The notes: generated by a model from the letters alone, not told the origin. DNA of 64,000 nt from an uncultured Shimia sp. (GCF_947498095.1 NZ_CANMJE010000011.1:17727-81726); one strand, 5' to 3'; numbered from the stretch's first letter, positions 21,739-34,573 are shown. Made by a program: numbers and translations.

Positions 21739-22842
21739 ATGCAAAAGCACCTGTTTGCCAGTGGGCTAATCTACGCGTTGGTTTTTGCCAGTATGGCGAC
21801 CGCAGAGCGCAACACACACAGCTTCGGCAATGGTACCGAGTTTTCCTGGTATGGCTGGTTTCACTTTGCCGAGCAGATCTTTGACGATGGTGAGAGTACC
21901 ACGTCCACGCTTGTGGATGTTACAAGCGCCGGAAGCCGTTTTGGTTTCTATCTGCGCGGACAAAGCCCGGTGTCGTTCCACTTTGAAACTGGGCTGGGAT
22001 TCCGCCCCTCCACCAAGACCAGCCAGATCAACAAACCAGATTTTTTTGATTGGGATCGCACCGATCTGAGGAAAGTTCAGATACGCTATAACAGCCCAAT
22101 CGGGGAATTTCGCATCGGCCAGGGTAGTATGAACATGGACGGCGGTGCCGAGGTCGATTTGGGGGATGCCGCTATCGTTGCCAAATCCAATATCAACGAG
22201 CTTTTTGGGTCTTACGAGTTTCGCGACGGCGCCGGGAACCTGACCGGCATCAACCTCGGCAGTGTTTTTGACAATTTCGACAATGGGCGCCGCTTCCGCC
22301 TGCGTTATGACAGCCCCTCATTTGCAGGATTTTCCATTGGTGGTTCCTACGGACGGGAGGTGCTGAAATCAGGCGTCGATGATCGCTACTATGATGTCGC
22401 CTTGAGGTATTATCAGCGGTTTGACCGGTTTGAGGTCAAGGGCGCCTTGGGCACGGCTTACACGGACGTAGATGGCGGCGGGACGTTGCAGGAAACTGCA
22501 GGATCTATCTCAATGCGCGATGACCAAACCGGGTTGGACTTGACTGTGGCCGGTGGGCAAAACAACTCTGGCACCGGGGACTACGCCTGGGTCAAGGCCG
22601 GCTGGAGCGGAGCCTTGGTCGCGGTTGGGGACACCCGGATTATGGCCGAGGTGTTTCGGGGCAGTGATTATCTCACCAGTGGCTCAGAGTCCGACATGTG
22701 GGGACTGTCCCTGATCCAGAATTTCGACCGCCAGCGCCTTGAGGCCTATATCGGCTACAAAGAGTTTTCCTATGAGGACACCAGCCCCACCACCTATCAG
22801 GATGCCTCAGTCTGGCAAATTGGCGCGCGCTGGAAGTTCTAG
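21739..22842 (+). CDS. Outer-membrane porin-like protein
   Basis: Signal peptide; beta-barrel pattern (SRFGFYLRGQSPVSFHFETGLGF...RLRYDSPSFAGFSIGGSYG) and C-terminal aromatic residue (IGARWKF). Confidence 0.75.
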   Translation: MQKHLFASGLIYALVFASMATAERNTHSFGNGTEFSWYGWFHFAEQIFDDGESTTSTLVDVTSAGSRFGFYLRGQSPVSFHFETGLGFRPSTKTSQINKPDFFDWDRTDLRKVQIRYNSPIGEFRIGQGSMNMDGGAEVDLGDAAIVAKSNINELFGSYEFRDGAGNLTGINLGSVFDNFDNGRRFRLRYDSPSFAGFSIGGSYGREVLKSGVDDRYYDVALRYYQRFDRFEVKGALGTAYTDVDGGGTLQETAGSISMRDDQTGLDLTVAGGQNNSGTGDYAWVKAGWSGALVAVGDTRIMAEVFRGSDYLTSGSESDMWGLSLIQNFDRQRLEAYIGYKEFSYEDTSPTTYQDASVWQIGARWKF

Positions 22843-23684
22843 GTGGCTGGGTCAGTATTTTCCATCAAGCTGTGCGCGCCGCGGACCACGACCTCGCAGT
22901 GAGCCGCCAGGGCTTTGCGGGTTGGGAAATCGCGCACTGCAACAGGCTCATGATAGATCAACTCAACGCGACCCTGCGGGCTTTGCGACAGCGTTTTTAA
23001 CAGGTGTTCACCAAACTCCATGTCGCCCCACCACCCATAAAACCGACGATCCTCACCCTTGGGGGCATGGTAGATGACAGTTACAGGCTGGATATTGAGT
23101 TCTTCACGCAATTCGGGCGTGAAGAACGCCGCAAAAAGCGTTGGTTTAAAAGGCAAAACATGAACTGCGTCCGTGCTCGTTCCTTCGGGGAAAAACAACA
23201 GCTTGTGCCCCGCCATCAGACGCGCTTCAAATACCTCTTTTTGCTGCCGGGCTTCTTTGGGATTGCGGTTGATGAACACCGTGCCGGTGGCCTTGGCCAG
23301 CCAGCCAATTCCCGGCCACTTAGCAACCTCGGACTTAGACACGAAGTAGATACGCTTGCGGGCGTTGAGGGCAAAGATATCAAGCCACGAGGAATGATTG
23401 GCCACCACAGCGCCCCGCTCAACCATCAGCGTTCCACGGCTTGAAAAGCCCATGCCCAGGACCACAAACGCAGTACGGCAGACAAATTGCGTGATGAATG
23501 GGGTCCAGGGGCGGTGCAACCCGTGAACTGGTTTTTCTACCAAACGCACCAGCAGTAGCAAAGCCAGACAGCTGAACACAAAGATGGCCAACACCAGACC
23601 ACGCAGCACTACACGTACCCATCCCATAGCCGAGATACGGTGTTTGGGTGGATAGCCCTCTTCGCTCTCCCAAGTTGAACTCAC
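22839..23684 (-). CDS. olsA: 1-acyl-sn-glycerol-3-phosphate acyltransferase (OlsA/PlsC-like)
   Basis: PlsC motifs NHSSWLDIFAL and FFPEGTSTD; GTG start overlaps the upstream olsB stop (GTGA). Confidence 0.75.
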   Translation of the reverse strand: MSSTWESEEGYPPKHRISAMGWVRVVLRGLVLAIFVFSCLALLLLVRLVEKPVHGLHRPWTPFITQFVCRTAFVVLGMGFSSRGTLMVERGAVVANHSSWLDIFALNARKRIYFVSKSEVAKWPGIGWLAKATGTVFINRNPKEARQQKEVFEARLMAGHKLLFFPEGTSTDAVHVLPFKPTLFAAFFTPELREELNIQPVTVIYHAPKGEDRRFYGWWGDMEFGEHLLKTLSQSPQGRVELIYHEPVAVRDFPTRKALAAHCEVVVRGAHSLMENTDPAT

Positions 23685-24451
23685 GCGTGTGACCCTTTGG
23701 TATATAACGATTTTTGCTTTTCGTTCATCCGCGTTGTGTCCATGATCAAACACACATCGGTCGTGTTAAAGGCGTGATCGACGAAAGCCCCCTCACCCAC
23801 AAAACCACCTAGTCGCAAGTAAGCTTTGATCAGAGCCGGCACCGCGAGCATTGCCGTGCGGCGATCAATTTCAGCCTCAGGGATCAGGTTCATCGATTGA
23901 AAATGTGCGGCTTGGGCGCGGGTACGCAGATCTTCCGGCGCCAGATGCCGGTGGTGCAGCAATGACAACGGTGCTGCCAGTTCTTGCGGATCGGTCCCAT
24001 GAAACGACGCCACGCCAAACAAGATTTCTATTTCATTTTCATAGACATAGTCAGCCAGACCATTCCAAAGATGAAACATCGCCTTGCCGCCGCGATAGTC
24101 CGGATGCAGGCAGGACCGGCCCAGTTCCAACAGTTTGCGGCCACTGGATTTCAACCGTGTCAGGTCATATTCATCTTCCGAGTAAAACCGCCCGAGTTTT
24201 TCGGCGCGATCTGAGGGTAACAAACGATAAACGCCGACCACCTTGTCTATTGGATCACAGTTTAGCCCCTCGTCGAGCAGGATCAGGTGATCAAAATGGG
24301 GATCAAACTTGTCTTGTTCCAGACGGTTTTCATCATCCACCATCTCGCCGTGGCCGCCCAATTCTTCGACAAACACCTTGTAACGCAGCCGTTGCGCGGC
24401 CTTCAGGTCTTCGGCGGACCGGGCAAGTCGTAGAGAAAACTGGGGTGACAT
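23681..24451 (-). CDS. olsB: L-ornithine N-acyltransferase (OlsB-like, GNAT hemolysin-type)
   Basis: LRYKVFVEELGGHG...DHLILLD...VVGVYRLL...ELGRSCLHPDYRGGKAMFHLWNGLADYV. Confidence 0.85.
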   Translation of the reverse strand: MSPQFSLRLARSAEDLKAAQRLRYKVFVEELGGHGEMVDDENRLEQDKFDPHFDHLILLDEGLNCDPIDKVVGVYRLLPSDRAEKLGRFYSEDEYDLTRLKSSGRKLLELGRSCLHPDYRGGKAMFHLWNGLADYVYENEIEILFGVASFHGTDPQELAAPLSLLHHRHLAPEDLRTRAQAAHFQSMNLIPEAEIDRRTAMLAVPALIKAYLRLGGFVGEGAFVDHAFNTTDVCLIMDTTRMNEKQKSLYTKGSHA

Positions 24452-24579
24452 GGCTCACTATCTGAAAGGGTTTCGTGATTGTCTGCTCTCATACTGAGCG
24501 GCAGTTCGCTTGGCAACATCTTGGCTCAGAATGCAACTTCAACACAACTAGGGGTTGCATTAACCTCTCAGTAACCTTT

Positions 24580-24759
24580 TTATTCAAAAACAGGCACAAG
24601 ACTTACACGGAATCCATTGATGACCACTTTGCCCTCTTCGCGAAAATTCACAGTAATCTTGCCGTTGATGTTGGATTGCACCTGCCCGGTACCCCAATCA
24701 GGCTGGTCGGGGTGCGTCACCAGCATTCCGGGTTCCAAAAAGGCATTCAGGTCTTCCAT
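24580..24759 (-). CDS. Short DUF3553-like protein (59 aa)
   Basis: Reverse-strand translation MEDLNAFLEPGMLVTHPDQPDWGTGQVQSNINGKITVNFREEGKVVINGFRVSLVPVFE*; below the length cutoff of the ORF track. Confidence 0.7.
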   Translation of the reverse strand: MEDLNAFLEPGMLVTHPDQPDWGTGQVQSNINGKITVNFREEGKVVINGFRVSLVPVFE

Positions 24760-24788
24760 CGCTAAACACTCATCTTACAGGGGCGGAC

Positions 24789-25385
24789 ATGGCGCAGAAT
24801 AATATGGATTTTTCCGCTTTGGTCGGATCAAGGATTTGTCACGACCTTATCAGCCCTGTGGGGGCGATTGGCAATGGGATTGAGTTGATCGGCATGAGTG
24901 GGGCTACTGGTCCGGAGTTGGAATTGATCTCGGACAGTGTCGACAATGCCAACGCCCGCATTCGCTTTTTTCGCATTGCCTTTGGCTATGCCGGTGAGGG
25001 CCAGATGGTGGGATCAAACGAGGTGCGCACGGTGCTGACTGATCTGTCAGAGGGCGCGCGGGTGCATTATCTGTGGGAAGTTGTACGCGATGTGGATCGC
25101 ACAGAGCTGCGTGCTGTGTTCCTGGCCCTGATGTGTATGGAAACCGCTCTGCCATACGGTGGCAAAGTGGCAGTGCACGAGTCGAAAGGCAGTTGGTCGA
25201 TCGGTACAGACAGCCCCAAACTCTCGGTGGACAGCGTTTTATGGAGCGACCTCACACGGCAAGAACATGTGGCTGACATCACACCGGGGCGTGTGCAATT
25301 TGGTCTCTTGCCTCAAATCCTCAGAGACACTGATCGTGAGTTGAGGGTGTCACGAGAGGGCGACACCCTCTCGCTCAGCTTTTAG
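24789..25385 (+). CDS. chpT: Histidine phosphotransferase ChpT-like protein
   Basis: [31 protein letters not shown] (HPt His in [13 protein letters not shown]) plus degenerate ATPase domain. Confidence 0.85.
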   Translation: MAQNNMDFSALVGSRICHDLISPVGAIGNGIELIGMSGATGPELELISDSVDNANARIRFFRIAFGYAGEGQMVGSNEVRTVLTDLSEGARVHYLWEVVRDVDRTELRAVFLALMCMETALPYGGKVAVHESKGSWSIGTDSPKLSVDSVLWSDLTRQEHVADITPGRVQFGLLPQILRDTDRELRVSREGDTLSLSF

Positions 25386-26647
25386 GCCCGTGTGGTGCCG
25401 TCTCCGACCACCAGGTATTTGAAGCTGGTCAGCTGGGCGGCCCCAACCGGTCCACGCGCATGCATTTTGCCCGTGGCGATGCCGATCTCGGCGCCCATAC
25501 CAAATTCACCGCCATCGGCAAACTGGGTCGAGGCGTTGCGCATCAGGATGGCACTATCGAGCCGCTGAAAGAAGCGCGCGGCCACATCGTCGTCTTCGGT
25601 GATGATGCAATCGGTGTGGTTCGAGCCAAAATCGCGAATATGTGCAATCGCGCCATCCACATCCGAAACAACACGGGCCGCGATGTCCATATCGAGGTAT
25701 TCCTTGCCCCAATCATCGTCGGTCGCAGGAATGGTTCCCTTGAACTTGGACAGCGTTTTATCCGCATGCACAGTGACGCCCGTGTCAACCAAGGCACCAA
25801 TTACGGCACGGCCCAGCGTGTCCACAAGGTCTTCATGGATCAGCAGGCACTCAGCGGCACCACAAATTCCAGTGCGTCGGGTTTTGGCATTCAGTACCAC
25901 ATTCAGCGCCTTTTGCGGCTCTGCGGCAGCGTCTAGGTAGATGTGCACGATGCCCTCAAGATGGGCAAACACCGGCACACGTGCCTCGCGCTGCACAAGC
26001 CCGACCAGTCCCTTGCCACCGCGCGGAACGATGACATCCACGGTGTCTACCATCGTCAACAACTCTTGTACCGCGGCCCGGTCACGCGTCGGCACTAGCT
26101 GAATGGCGTGTTCGGGAAGGCCGGCTGTCTTCAGCCCCTCAACCAGACAAGCGTGGATTGCACCCGAGGAATGAAAGCTTTCCGAGCCGCCACGCAGGAT
26201 GACTGCATTGCCGGATTTGAGGCACAGGGCACCTGCATCTGCGGTCACATTAGGGCGGCTTTCATAAATCACGCCAACCACACCCAAAGGCGTGCGCACG
26301 CGTTGGATATTGAGGCCTGAGGGGCGATCCCATTCAGTCAGTACTTCGCCGACCGGATCATCCTGCGCTGCTACGGCCCGCAAGCCGTCAACGATGCCCT
26401 GAATGCGATCTTCGTCCAGCATCAACCGGTCCATCATGGCGTCTGAAAGACCCTTGTTGCGGCCAAACTCCATATCCTTGGCGTTGGCGGCGATGATCTC
26501 GGCGCGACGGGCCCAGACGGCGTCAGCGGCAGCGGTTAACGCGAGTTCTTTGGCCTCGGCCGGGGCAAAGGCCAGCACCGCGCTTGCGGCTTTGGCTTGT
26601 TCGCCAATCTGGGCCATCAGGGCGGGGATGTCTGCGATGTCTTTCAT
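25382..26647 (-). CDS. proA: Glutamate-5-semialdehyde dehydrogenase
   Basis: [70 protein letters not shown]. Confidence 0.95.
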   Translation of the reverse strand: MKDIADIPALMAQIGEQAKAASAVLAFAPAEAKELALTAAADAVWARRAEIIAANAKDMEFGRNKGLSDAMMDRLMLDEDRIQGIVDGLRAVAAQDDPVGEVLTEWDRPSGLNIQRVRTPLGVVGVIYESRPNVTADAGALCLKSGNAVILRGGSESFHSSGAIHACLVEGLKTAGLPEHAIQLVPTRDRAAVQELLTMVDTVDVIVPRGGKGLVGLVQREARVPVFAHLEGIVHIYLDAAAEPQKALNVVLNAKTRRTGICGAAECLLIHEDLVDTLGRAVIGALVDTGVTVHADKTLSKFKGTIPATDDDWGKEYLDMDIAARVVSDVDGAIAHIRDFGSNHTDCIITEDDDVAARFFQRLDSAILMRNASTQFADGGEFGMGAEIGIATGKMHARGPVGAAQLTSFKYLVVGDGTTRA

Positions 26648-26715
26648 CGATCTGTCCTTTGCGAGTGTTGCGATGCCGGATGCCTCCGGCGGGAGTACTT
26701 CTAGCAATACGAAGC

Positions 26716-28859
<2,144 letters not shown>

Positions 28860-28903
28860 TTATTAGGCGTGCCCCCGCGTGATAGCGCGCGAGGGCCGCG
28901 GCC

Positions 28904-29443
28904 TCAACTCAGTTTGAGGCTATATGTCCAGGTCGGGACTGCGGCATTGCGCGCGACCGAAAAACTCTCGGCGTCACCGAGATATTGAAAGCCGCCATTG
29001 GTCAGCACACGGGCCGAGGCCGGGTTGTCCTGAAAGACAGCGGCAAAGATCGTGTCGCTCATCAATGGGTTGGCCGCGATCAAGGCGCTGACGGCCTCAG
29101 AGGCCAGCCCGGTGTTCCAGAACGCAGGTGCGACCCAGTAGCCGATCTCGGTCTGGTTCAGATCAACCCGTTTCAGGCCAATCACACCCATAACCTCGGC
29201 GCCACCTGCAGCAGAGCCATCCATCGCCCAGACGTCTTCGACGCGCTCATCACTTTGGGCGCGGGCGATATAGGCTTCGACACTGCCCGGTGGCAGTGGG
29301 TGCGGGACCGAGCTGGTCATACGCGCCAACTCTTCCTGACCTGCGTACATTTCAATCAGGCCCAGATCTGAACGGCGCAACGGGCGCAGAACAAAGCGCT
29401 CGGCCTCGATCACGGGCTGATTGACGATCATGTCATGTTTCAT
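28904..29443 (-). CDS. GNAT family N-acetyltransferase (RimJ/RimL-type)
   Basis: RFVLRPLRRSDLGLIEMY...VMGVIGLKRVDLNQTEIGYWVAPAFWNTGLASEAVSALI...NPASARVLTNGGF. Confidence 0.85.
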   Translation of the reverse strand: MKHDMIVNQPVIEAERFVLRPLRRSDLGLIEMYAGQEELARMTSSVPHPLPPGSVEAYIARAQSDERVEDVWAMDGSAAGGAEVMGVIGLKRVDLNQTEIGYWVAPAFWNTGLASEAVSALIAANPLMSDTIFAAVFQDNPASARVLTNGGFQYLGDAESFSVARNAAVPTWTYSLKLS

Positions 29444-29456
29444 ATGCCTGCCCTCC

Positions 29457-30050
29457 TCAAAACAGAACATAAAGAACCGAGGCCACCGTCAAAGCGGCCA
29501 ACGTCCTCATCAAATAACGTTCGGCAGGTCGTCCAGCGACGAGCCGCGCGATCCGGTCTCCTCCAAAAGTCCAGATCGGGTGAAACACTGCCTGACAGGC
29601 CAATAGACAGATGGCGATTGTCAGGGTGGCCTGCAAGATGGGCGTGCCGGGTTCAACAAAAGTTGTGAAGCCGGTGACGATCATTGCCCAGGCCTTGGGA
29701 TTGAGTGGATGCACGGCCAGTCCGGCCATGAAACCGGGGGCCTGTTCAACCTCTGCCCCATCAGGCGCAAGGCGCAGATTGGCAACTTTCCAGGCCAACC
29801 AGCAAATATAGGTCACAGACGCCCATTTAAGAGCGTCAAACACCCACGGCACACTGTCAGCCACCGACATCAAGCCAAATCCAATTGGCCAGATAATCAA
29901 TTGCTTCCCCAGCGCAACGCCCGCCACAAAGGGCAAAGCCGCCCCAAAGCCAAACCGCGCGCCGGTCGCCAGCAATGCCATATTGGCCGGGCCCGGTGTT
30001 GCCACCTGGCTCGCCGCAAAGGCACTGAAACTGATCACGGCCACGGTCAT
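29457..30050 (-). CDS. LysE family translocator
   Basis: ATPGPANMALLATGARFGFGAALPFVAGVALG; hydrophobic, LysE/RhtB style. Confidence 0.85.
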   Translation of the reverse strand: MTVAVISFSAFAASQVATPGPANMALLATGARFGFGAALPFVAGVALGKQLIIWPIGFGLMSVADSVPWVFDALKWASVTYICWLAWKVANLRLAPDGAEVEQAPGFMAGLAVHPLNPKAWAMIVTGFTTFVEPGTPILQATLTIAICLLACQAVFHPIWTFGGDRIARLVAGRPAERYLMRTLAALTVASVLYVLF

Positions 30051-30071
30051 CTGGCTTGTTCCAAAACGTTA

Positions 30072-30108
30072 AAGTTAAAAAAGAAAAGGACCGGCGTTTC
30101 CGCCGGTC
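30072..30108 (-). terminator. Rho-independent terminator downstream of rplU-rpmA
   Basis: Minus strand GGACCGGCGGAAACGCCGGTCC followed by TTTTCTTTTTT. Confidence 0.85.
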
Positions 30109-30141
30109 CCCTAAGATGTCTCACTACCTTTTAGGTTCGGC

Positions 30142-30411
30142 TTACTCTGCGGCCTCCGCCACTGGCAGGACCGAAATAAAGGTGCGGCCCTTGAGGCCTT
30201 TGTGGAATTTGACGTTGCCATCAACAGTCGCAAAGATGGTGTGATCTTTGCCCATGCCGACGCCTTCGCCCGGCCACATTTTTGTGCCGCGCTGACGCAG
30301 GATGATGTTGCCGGGAATGACAGCTTCGCCGCCATATTTTTTCACGCCAAGGCGACGACCTGCTGAGTCGCGACCGTTACGGGAGCTACCGCCAGCTTTT
30401 TTATGTGCCAT
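30142..30411 (-). CDS. rpmA: 50S ribosomal protein L27
   Basis: [61 protein letters not shown]. Confidence 0.97.
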   Translation of the reverse strand: MAHKKAGGSSRNGRDSAGRRLGVKKYGGEAVIPGNIILRQRGTKMWPGEGVGMGKDHTIFATVDGNVKFHKGLKGRTFISVLPVAEAAE

Positions 30412-30433
30412 ATCGTTGGTCTCCTATCTCAGC

Positions 30434-31060
30434 TTACTTCGCCAGATCGGCCGCCTGAGCGACCCATTCGGCTTTGACTTTTACAGCATCAAAGCTGTCG
30501 ACGTCTACGGCGGCCAGCTGTGCGAACGAGGTGATACCTGCGTCTGCCAGTTTCTTGGCGGCTGCGGGACCGACACCGGTGATGGCTGTCAGATCGTCTG
30601 CGGCAGCAGCAGCAGCAGGCGCTTTTGCTTTGGCTTCGGTCTTAGCGGCCTTCTTGGGTGCGGCTTTCTTCGGAGCTGCGGCCACGGCGGCTGCGGCTGG
30701 AACCGAACCGGCGCCCAGTGCGGCTTTGACGCCTGACTTGTCCGCACCAGAGGCGAGGATGTCAGTGATCTTAACCAGGGTCAGCTTTTGACGGTGACCG
30801 ACGGTGCGCTTGGACGAGTGCTTACGACGACGCTTAACGAAGTTGATGACCTTGTCACCTTTGATTTGGTCGACGACCTGGGCCTGAACGGCTGCGCCAT
30901 CTACCAAAGGTGCGCCCACAACGGTTTTGTCACCGCCGAGCATCAGAACTTCGTTGAATTGTACGGTTTCGCCGGCGTCTGCTGCGAGCTTTTCGACACG
31001 CAGGATGTCACCTGCCTGTACTTTATACTGCTTACCGCCGGTCTTAAGGACTGCGAACAT
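30434..31060 (-). CDS. rplU: 50S ribosomal protein L21 with C-terminal Ala/Lys linker and helix-hairpin-helix-like domain
   Basis: MFAVLKTGGKQYKVQAGDILRVEKL...KRRRKHSSKRTVGHRQKLTLVKITDI; then AAPKKAAPKKAAK... and LTAITGVGPAAAKKLADAGITSFAQLA. Confidence 0.95.
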   Translation of the reverse strand: MFAVLKTGGKQYKVQAGDILRVEKLAADAGETVQFNEVLMLGGDKTVVGAPLVDGAAVQAQVVDQIKGDKVINFVKRRRKHSSKRTVGHRQKLTLVKITDILASGADKSGVKAALGAGSVPAAAAVAAAPKKAAPKKAAKTEAKAKAPAAAAAADDLTAITGVGPAAAKKLADAGITSFAQLAAVDVDSFDAVKVKAEWVAQAADLAK

Positions 31061-31428
31061 GTCCTGTCTTCCTTCGATTTCCCGCGTCCTGTGGCCCCCG
31101 CGCCCGATGTTGGGTCTGGGTGTTTTCGGCTCATGCCGCCTCGAACTGCGCGCCCTCTTCGGGCTGATGTGTCAATAAAACACGGCGCAAGGGTGCTCCT
31201 TACGCCGGGATGCGCGCTTATCGGTTGGAATTGGGGGTAAGTCAAGCGGGAAGTTTGTTTGCAATTGCAAAACAAACGACTTGGACAAATACACGCAAAT
31301 CACGATTTGAGAGATCTCGCAAACCGAATTTGACAGCTCTTTTACCAATCCAAACTTTTGAGATTTATATGTAGCATGCTATCTTATCTTTTTGACAACC
31401 AATCTGATTACAGGGGAGATCTATAGGG

Positions 31429-33366
31429 ATGTTTCGAACACTAGGTTTTGCCGCAACGCTATTGTGTTCCACAACACTAGCCCAAGCAGAAGAAGTCACT
31501 GGCGGACAGGTCGGCGAAATGACCATCTCTGCCGACGACATGAGCGATCCGGCGCCTGATGCATTCTCGCCATATGCCGGGCGCAACTTCCCGGTTCTTC
31601 CGCTTTGGGGGGACACGCATCTGCATACCTCGAACTCTCTTGATGCGCGGGCCTTTGGCGCCGTTCTCAGCCCGGCTAACGCCTATGAGTTTGCCCGCGG
31701 GGATGAGGTCACCACATCGCACGGGCTTCGCGTTAAGCTGTCCCGCCCGCTCGACTGGTTGGTTGTCGCAGATCACTCGGATGCCATGGGCGCCATGAAC
31801 GAGATCATTGATGGCAACCCTGCGTTGATGCGGGATCCGGTCTTGCGCGATTGGAACGAACGCCTCAATCAGGGCGGAGACATCGCGCTTGCTGCCACCA
31901 TGGAGGTGATCGAAACTTTTGCCGGAATCACCGGGGAAGCTCTGCCCGAGGCCGCTGCCGATCGCCGTTTCGTGCAATCGGTTTGGGACGAGTTTACCGA
32001 GACCGCTGACACCTATGATGATCCGGGCACATTCACGGCCTTTATCGGCTACGAATGGACCTCGACCGAGGTTGGCAACAACCTGCACCGCAATGTCATT
32101 TACCGTGACGATGCCAGCAGGGCGCGCCAAATGCTGCCGTTCACCACGGCGGAAACCTTTAACCCCGAGGATCTCTGGGACTGGATGGGCCGCTACGAAG
32201 AGGCAACCGGCGGGCGTGTGTTTGCGTTGGCTCATAACGGCAATGTCTCAAACGGGTTGATGTTTCCGGTCGAAACCAACCCAAAAACCGGCGAACCGTT
32301 GACCGGCGACTACGCTGAACAACGCGCAAAATGGGAGCCGCTTTACGAGATCACTCAGATCAAGGGCGATGGCGAGACACATCCGTTCCTTAGCCCCAAT
32401 GATGAATTCGCGGATTACGAGACATGGGACAAATCCAATCTGGGGCCCAGCCTCAAGGAAGACTGGATGCTCCAGTATGAATATGCTCGCGAAGCATTGA
32501 AAAACGGCCTGAAACTCGAGGGTCAACTCGGCACAAACCCCTACAAGTTTGGTGTCGTCGGCTCGACTGACAGCCACACGGGCCTGGCAACCTCAGCCGA
32601 GGAAAACTTCTTTGGCAAACACTCCGGTGTTGAGCCGGAACCCGGACGCGGCAATCACGTTGTCGGAGAATTTGATGCGGTAAGAATTCTTGGCTGGGAA
32701 ATGGCTGCGTCAGGTTATGCTGCGGTCTGGGCCGAAGAAAACACAAGAAAATCGATCTTTGACGCCATGGAACGGCGTGAGGTCTATGGCACCACGGGCA
32801 GCCGTATGACGGTGCGCTTCTTCGGTGGATGGGACTTTGTTGAAAGCGATGCGCGCTCTCGCCTGCCAGCCGATATTGGCTATGCCAAGGGTGTGCCCAT
32901 GGGCGCAGACCTTGACGATGCACCTGAAGGAGCGGCGGCGCCATCCTTCCTCGTGGCGGCCCTCAAAGACCCATACAGTGGCAACCTTGACCGTATTCAG
33001 GTCGTCAAAGGATGGGTCGATGCGGCGGGAGATGCTCAGGAACAGGTCTATGATGTGATCTGGGCCGGAGACCGTGCGCCAGGTGCCGATGGCAAACTGC
33101 CGGCCATTGGAAACACGGTGGATGTTGCGACAGGTACCTTTACCAACACGATCGGCGCGCCAGAATTGATCACGGTCTGGACGGACCCGGACTTTGATGC
33201 GTCACTCAGCGCGTTCTACTATGCCCGGGTACTGGAAATCCCCACCCCGCGTTGGGTGGTCTATGATGCGATCCGTTTTGGCGATGAGATACCGGAAGAT
33301 GTCCCGACTTCGACCCAGGAGCGCGCCTACACCTCGCCCATCTGGTACACACCACAGGGTGGCTAA
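31429..33366 (+). CDS. DUF3604 domain-containing protein (PHP-like, secreted)
   Basis: Signal peptide; RNFPVLPLWGDTHLHTSNSLDA, VVADHSDAMGAMNE, FGVVGSTDSHTGLAT; ends TSTQERAYTSPIWYTP. Confidence 0.85.
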   Translation: MFRTLGFAATLLCSTTLAQAEEVTGGQVGEMTISADDMSDPAPDAFSPYAGRNFPVLPLWGDTHLHTSNSLDARAFGAVLSPANAYEFARGDEVTTSHGLRVKLSRPLDWLVVADHSDAMGAMNEIIDGNPALMRDPVLRDWNERLNQGGDIALAATMEVIETFAGITGEALPEAAADRRFVQSVWDEFTETADTYDDPGTFTAFIGYEWTSTEVGNNLHRNVIYRDDASRARQMLPFTTAETFNPEDLWDWMGRYEEATGGRVFALAHNGNVSNGLMFPVETNPKTGEPLTGDYAEQRAKWEPLYEITQIKGDGETHPFLSPNDEFADYETWDKSNLGPSLKEDWMLQYEYAREALKNGLKLEGQLGTNPYKFGVVGSTDSHTGLATSAEENFFGKHSGVEPEPGRGNHVVGEFDAVRILGWEMAASGYAAVWAEENTRKSIFDAMERREVYGTTGSRMTVRFFGGWDFVESDARSRLPADIGYAKGVPMGADLDDAPEGAAAPSFLVAALKDPYSGNLDRIQVVKGWVDAAGDAQEQVYDVIWAGDRAPGADGKLPAIGNTVDVATGTFTNTIGAPELITVWTDPDFDASLSAFYYARVLEIPTPRWVVYDAIRFGDEIPEDVPTSTQERAYTSPIWYTPQGG

Positions 33367-33416
33367 AACTTAAACTCTCTTGAAGGATACGGGCGGCTTT
33401 GGCCGCCCGCCTCTCA

Positions 33417-34253
33417 TTAAAGCTCCTGGCTTGGCTGTACTTGCCCCAATTCAGCTGCCAAAGCCTCAAACCGGTTCATCATCACCTCAAAATGCACCGC
33501 ATTCATTAACTCATAAACCGTTTGCATATCAGGCTCTTCCAGTGCTTCCGCGTATTGCAGCACCTCTTCATCGGTGAAGTCGCGATACGTGTAGGCTGCG
33601 TTGGCCAAGGCAGAGGCCTCCATTTCGCGGCGCAAGTCGGCCTCACCCTCTTTCAAAGCAGCGCGCAACCCCTGCTCATCAACGCGTAATTCAATTACAC
33701 CTGCATAAGCCGCCGCCAAAAGAAAGCGGATCTGGATTTCCTGCACCGCGTCGGCGCCAACTTCATTGGGGTCAATCGCATGGTTCATGCGCTTCAAGAG
33801 CTCGAGACGCGGGCTGTCCTCGGCCACCAGACCAGCGACAATTTCCTGACCGGTTTCGTATTTCAGCGTGTCATCTTCGAAATGCGAAAAGTTCTCTGCT
33901 TCAACCAAACGCGCCCCAAGGTCCGAGGCATAAAACCCAGCCGCATGCGCCAGCACGTCATCTTGCAAGGTGGCTTCAAGGATACCTATTGCGCGGTTTT
34001 GCATGAAATCGCTGTCAAACACGCGGCGCGCCACCAAAGACCATTCGGCACCGAATGCACCGTCCTCAAGACCAAGCATGGCCGGGGCATTTTCCGCTGC
34101 GAGGGTAATCGAGTCGATTGCGACGTCAAATCCCGTGGTTTTCAAAAACGCCTCGACATTGGCCCGTTCAGCGGCTTGTGCCCCAGTAACCGTCATAGCC
34201 AAGAGGACAACAACACTCAGGGCCGCGAGGAGTTTTCGATGCAAATTGGTCAT
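33417..34253 (-). CDS. DUF2059-type secreted protein
   Basis: Signal peptide; two-repeat helical protein style (AIGILEATLQDDVLAHAAGFYASDLGARLVEAE...AEALEEPDMQTVYELMNAVHFEVMM). Confidence 0.65.
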   Translation of the reverse strand: MTNLHRKLLAALSVVVLLAMTVTGAQAAERANVEAFLKTTGFDVAIDSITLAAENAPAMLGLEDGAFGAEWSLVARRVFDSDFMQNRAIGILEATLQDDVLAHAAGFYASDLGARLVEAENFSHFEDDTLKYETGQEIVAGLVAEDSPRLELLKRMNHAIDPNEVGADAVQEIQIRFLLAAAYAGVIELRVDEQGLRAALKEGEADLRREMEASALANAAYTYRDFTDEEVLQYAEALEEPDMQTVYELMNAVHFEVMMNRFEALAAELGQVQPSQEL

Positions 34254-34372
34254 AGCGTGCCTCAATCAGTCTTTGTGTTAATCTAGGTGCAAAGTTTTCT
34301 CAGACAATACGAAAACCCCTCTTGCGCCCCTCAGCAAACACCATTAAACGACGCCCTCACCAAGACCCCCGC

Positions 34373-34462
34373 GGAGAGGTGCCGGAGTGGTCGAACGGGG
34401 CGGTCTCGAAAACCGTTGTCCCTTCACGGGGACCCAGGGTTCGAATCCCTGTCTCTCCGCCA
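34373..34462 (+). tRNA. tRNA-Ser (anticodon CGA), with encoded CCA
   Basis: GGAGAGGTGCCGGAGTGGTCGAACGGGGCGGTCTCGAAAACCG...GGTTCGAATCCCTGTCTCTCCGCCA; long variable arm, T-loop GGTTCGAATCC, acceptor stem pairing. Confidence 0.95.
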
Positions 34463-34573
34463 CTATCCCTCATATTATTTTGATGTATGAGTTGTGTTGC
34501 TAGATTTAGTTTAGTTACTGACAACATTATGTTTTTTGGTTAAAGCTCTTAAAAAAGCATTTTCGAGGTAGCT

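Noticed and set aside
24475-24765. 96-aa plus-strand ORF before chpT
   Set aside because: Overlaps the better-supported DUF3553-like minus-strand gene.
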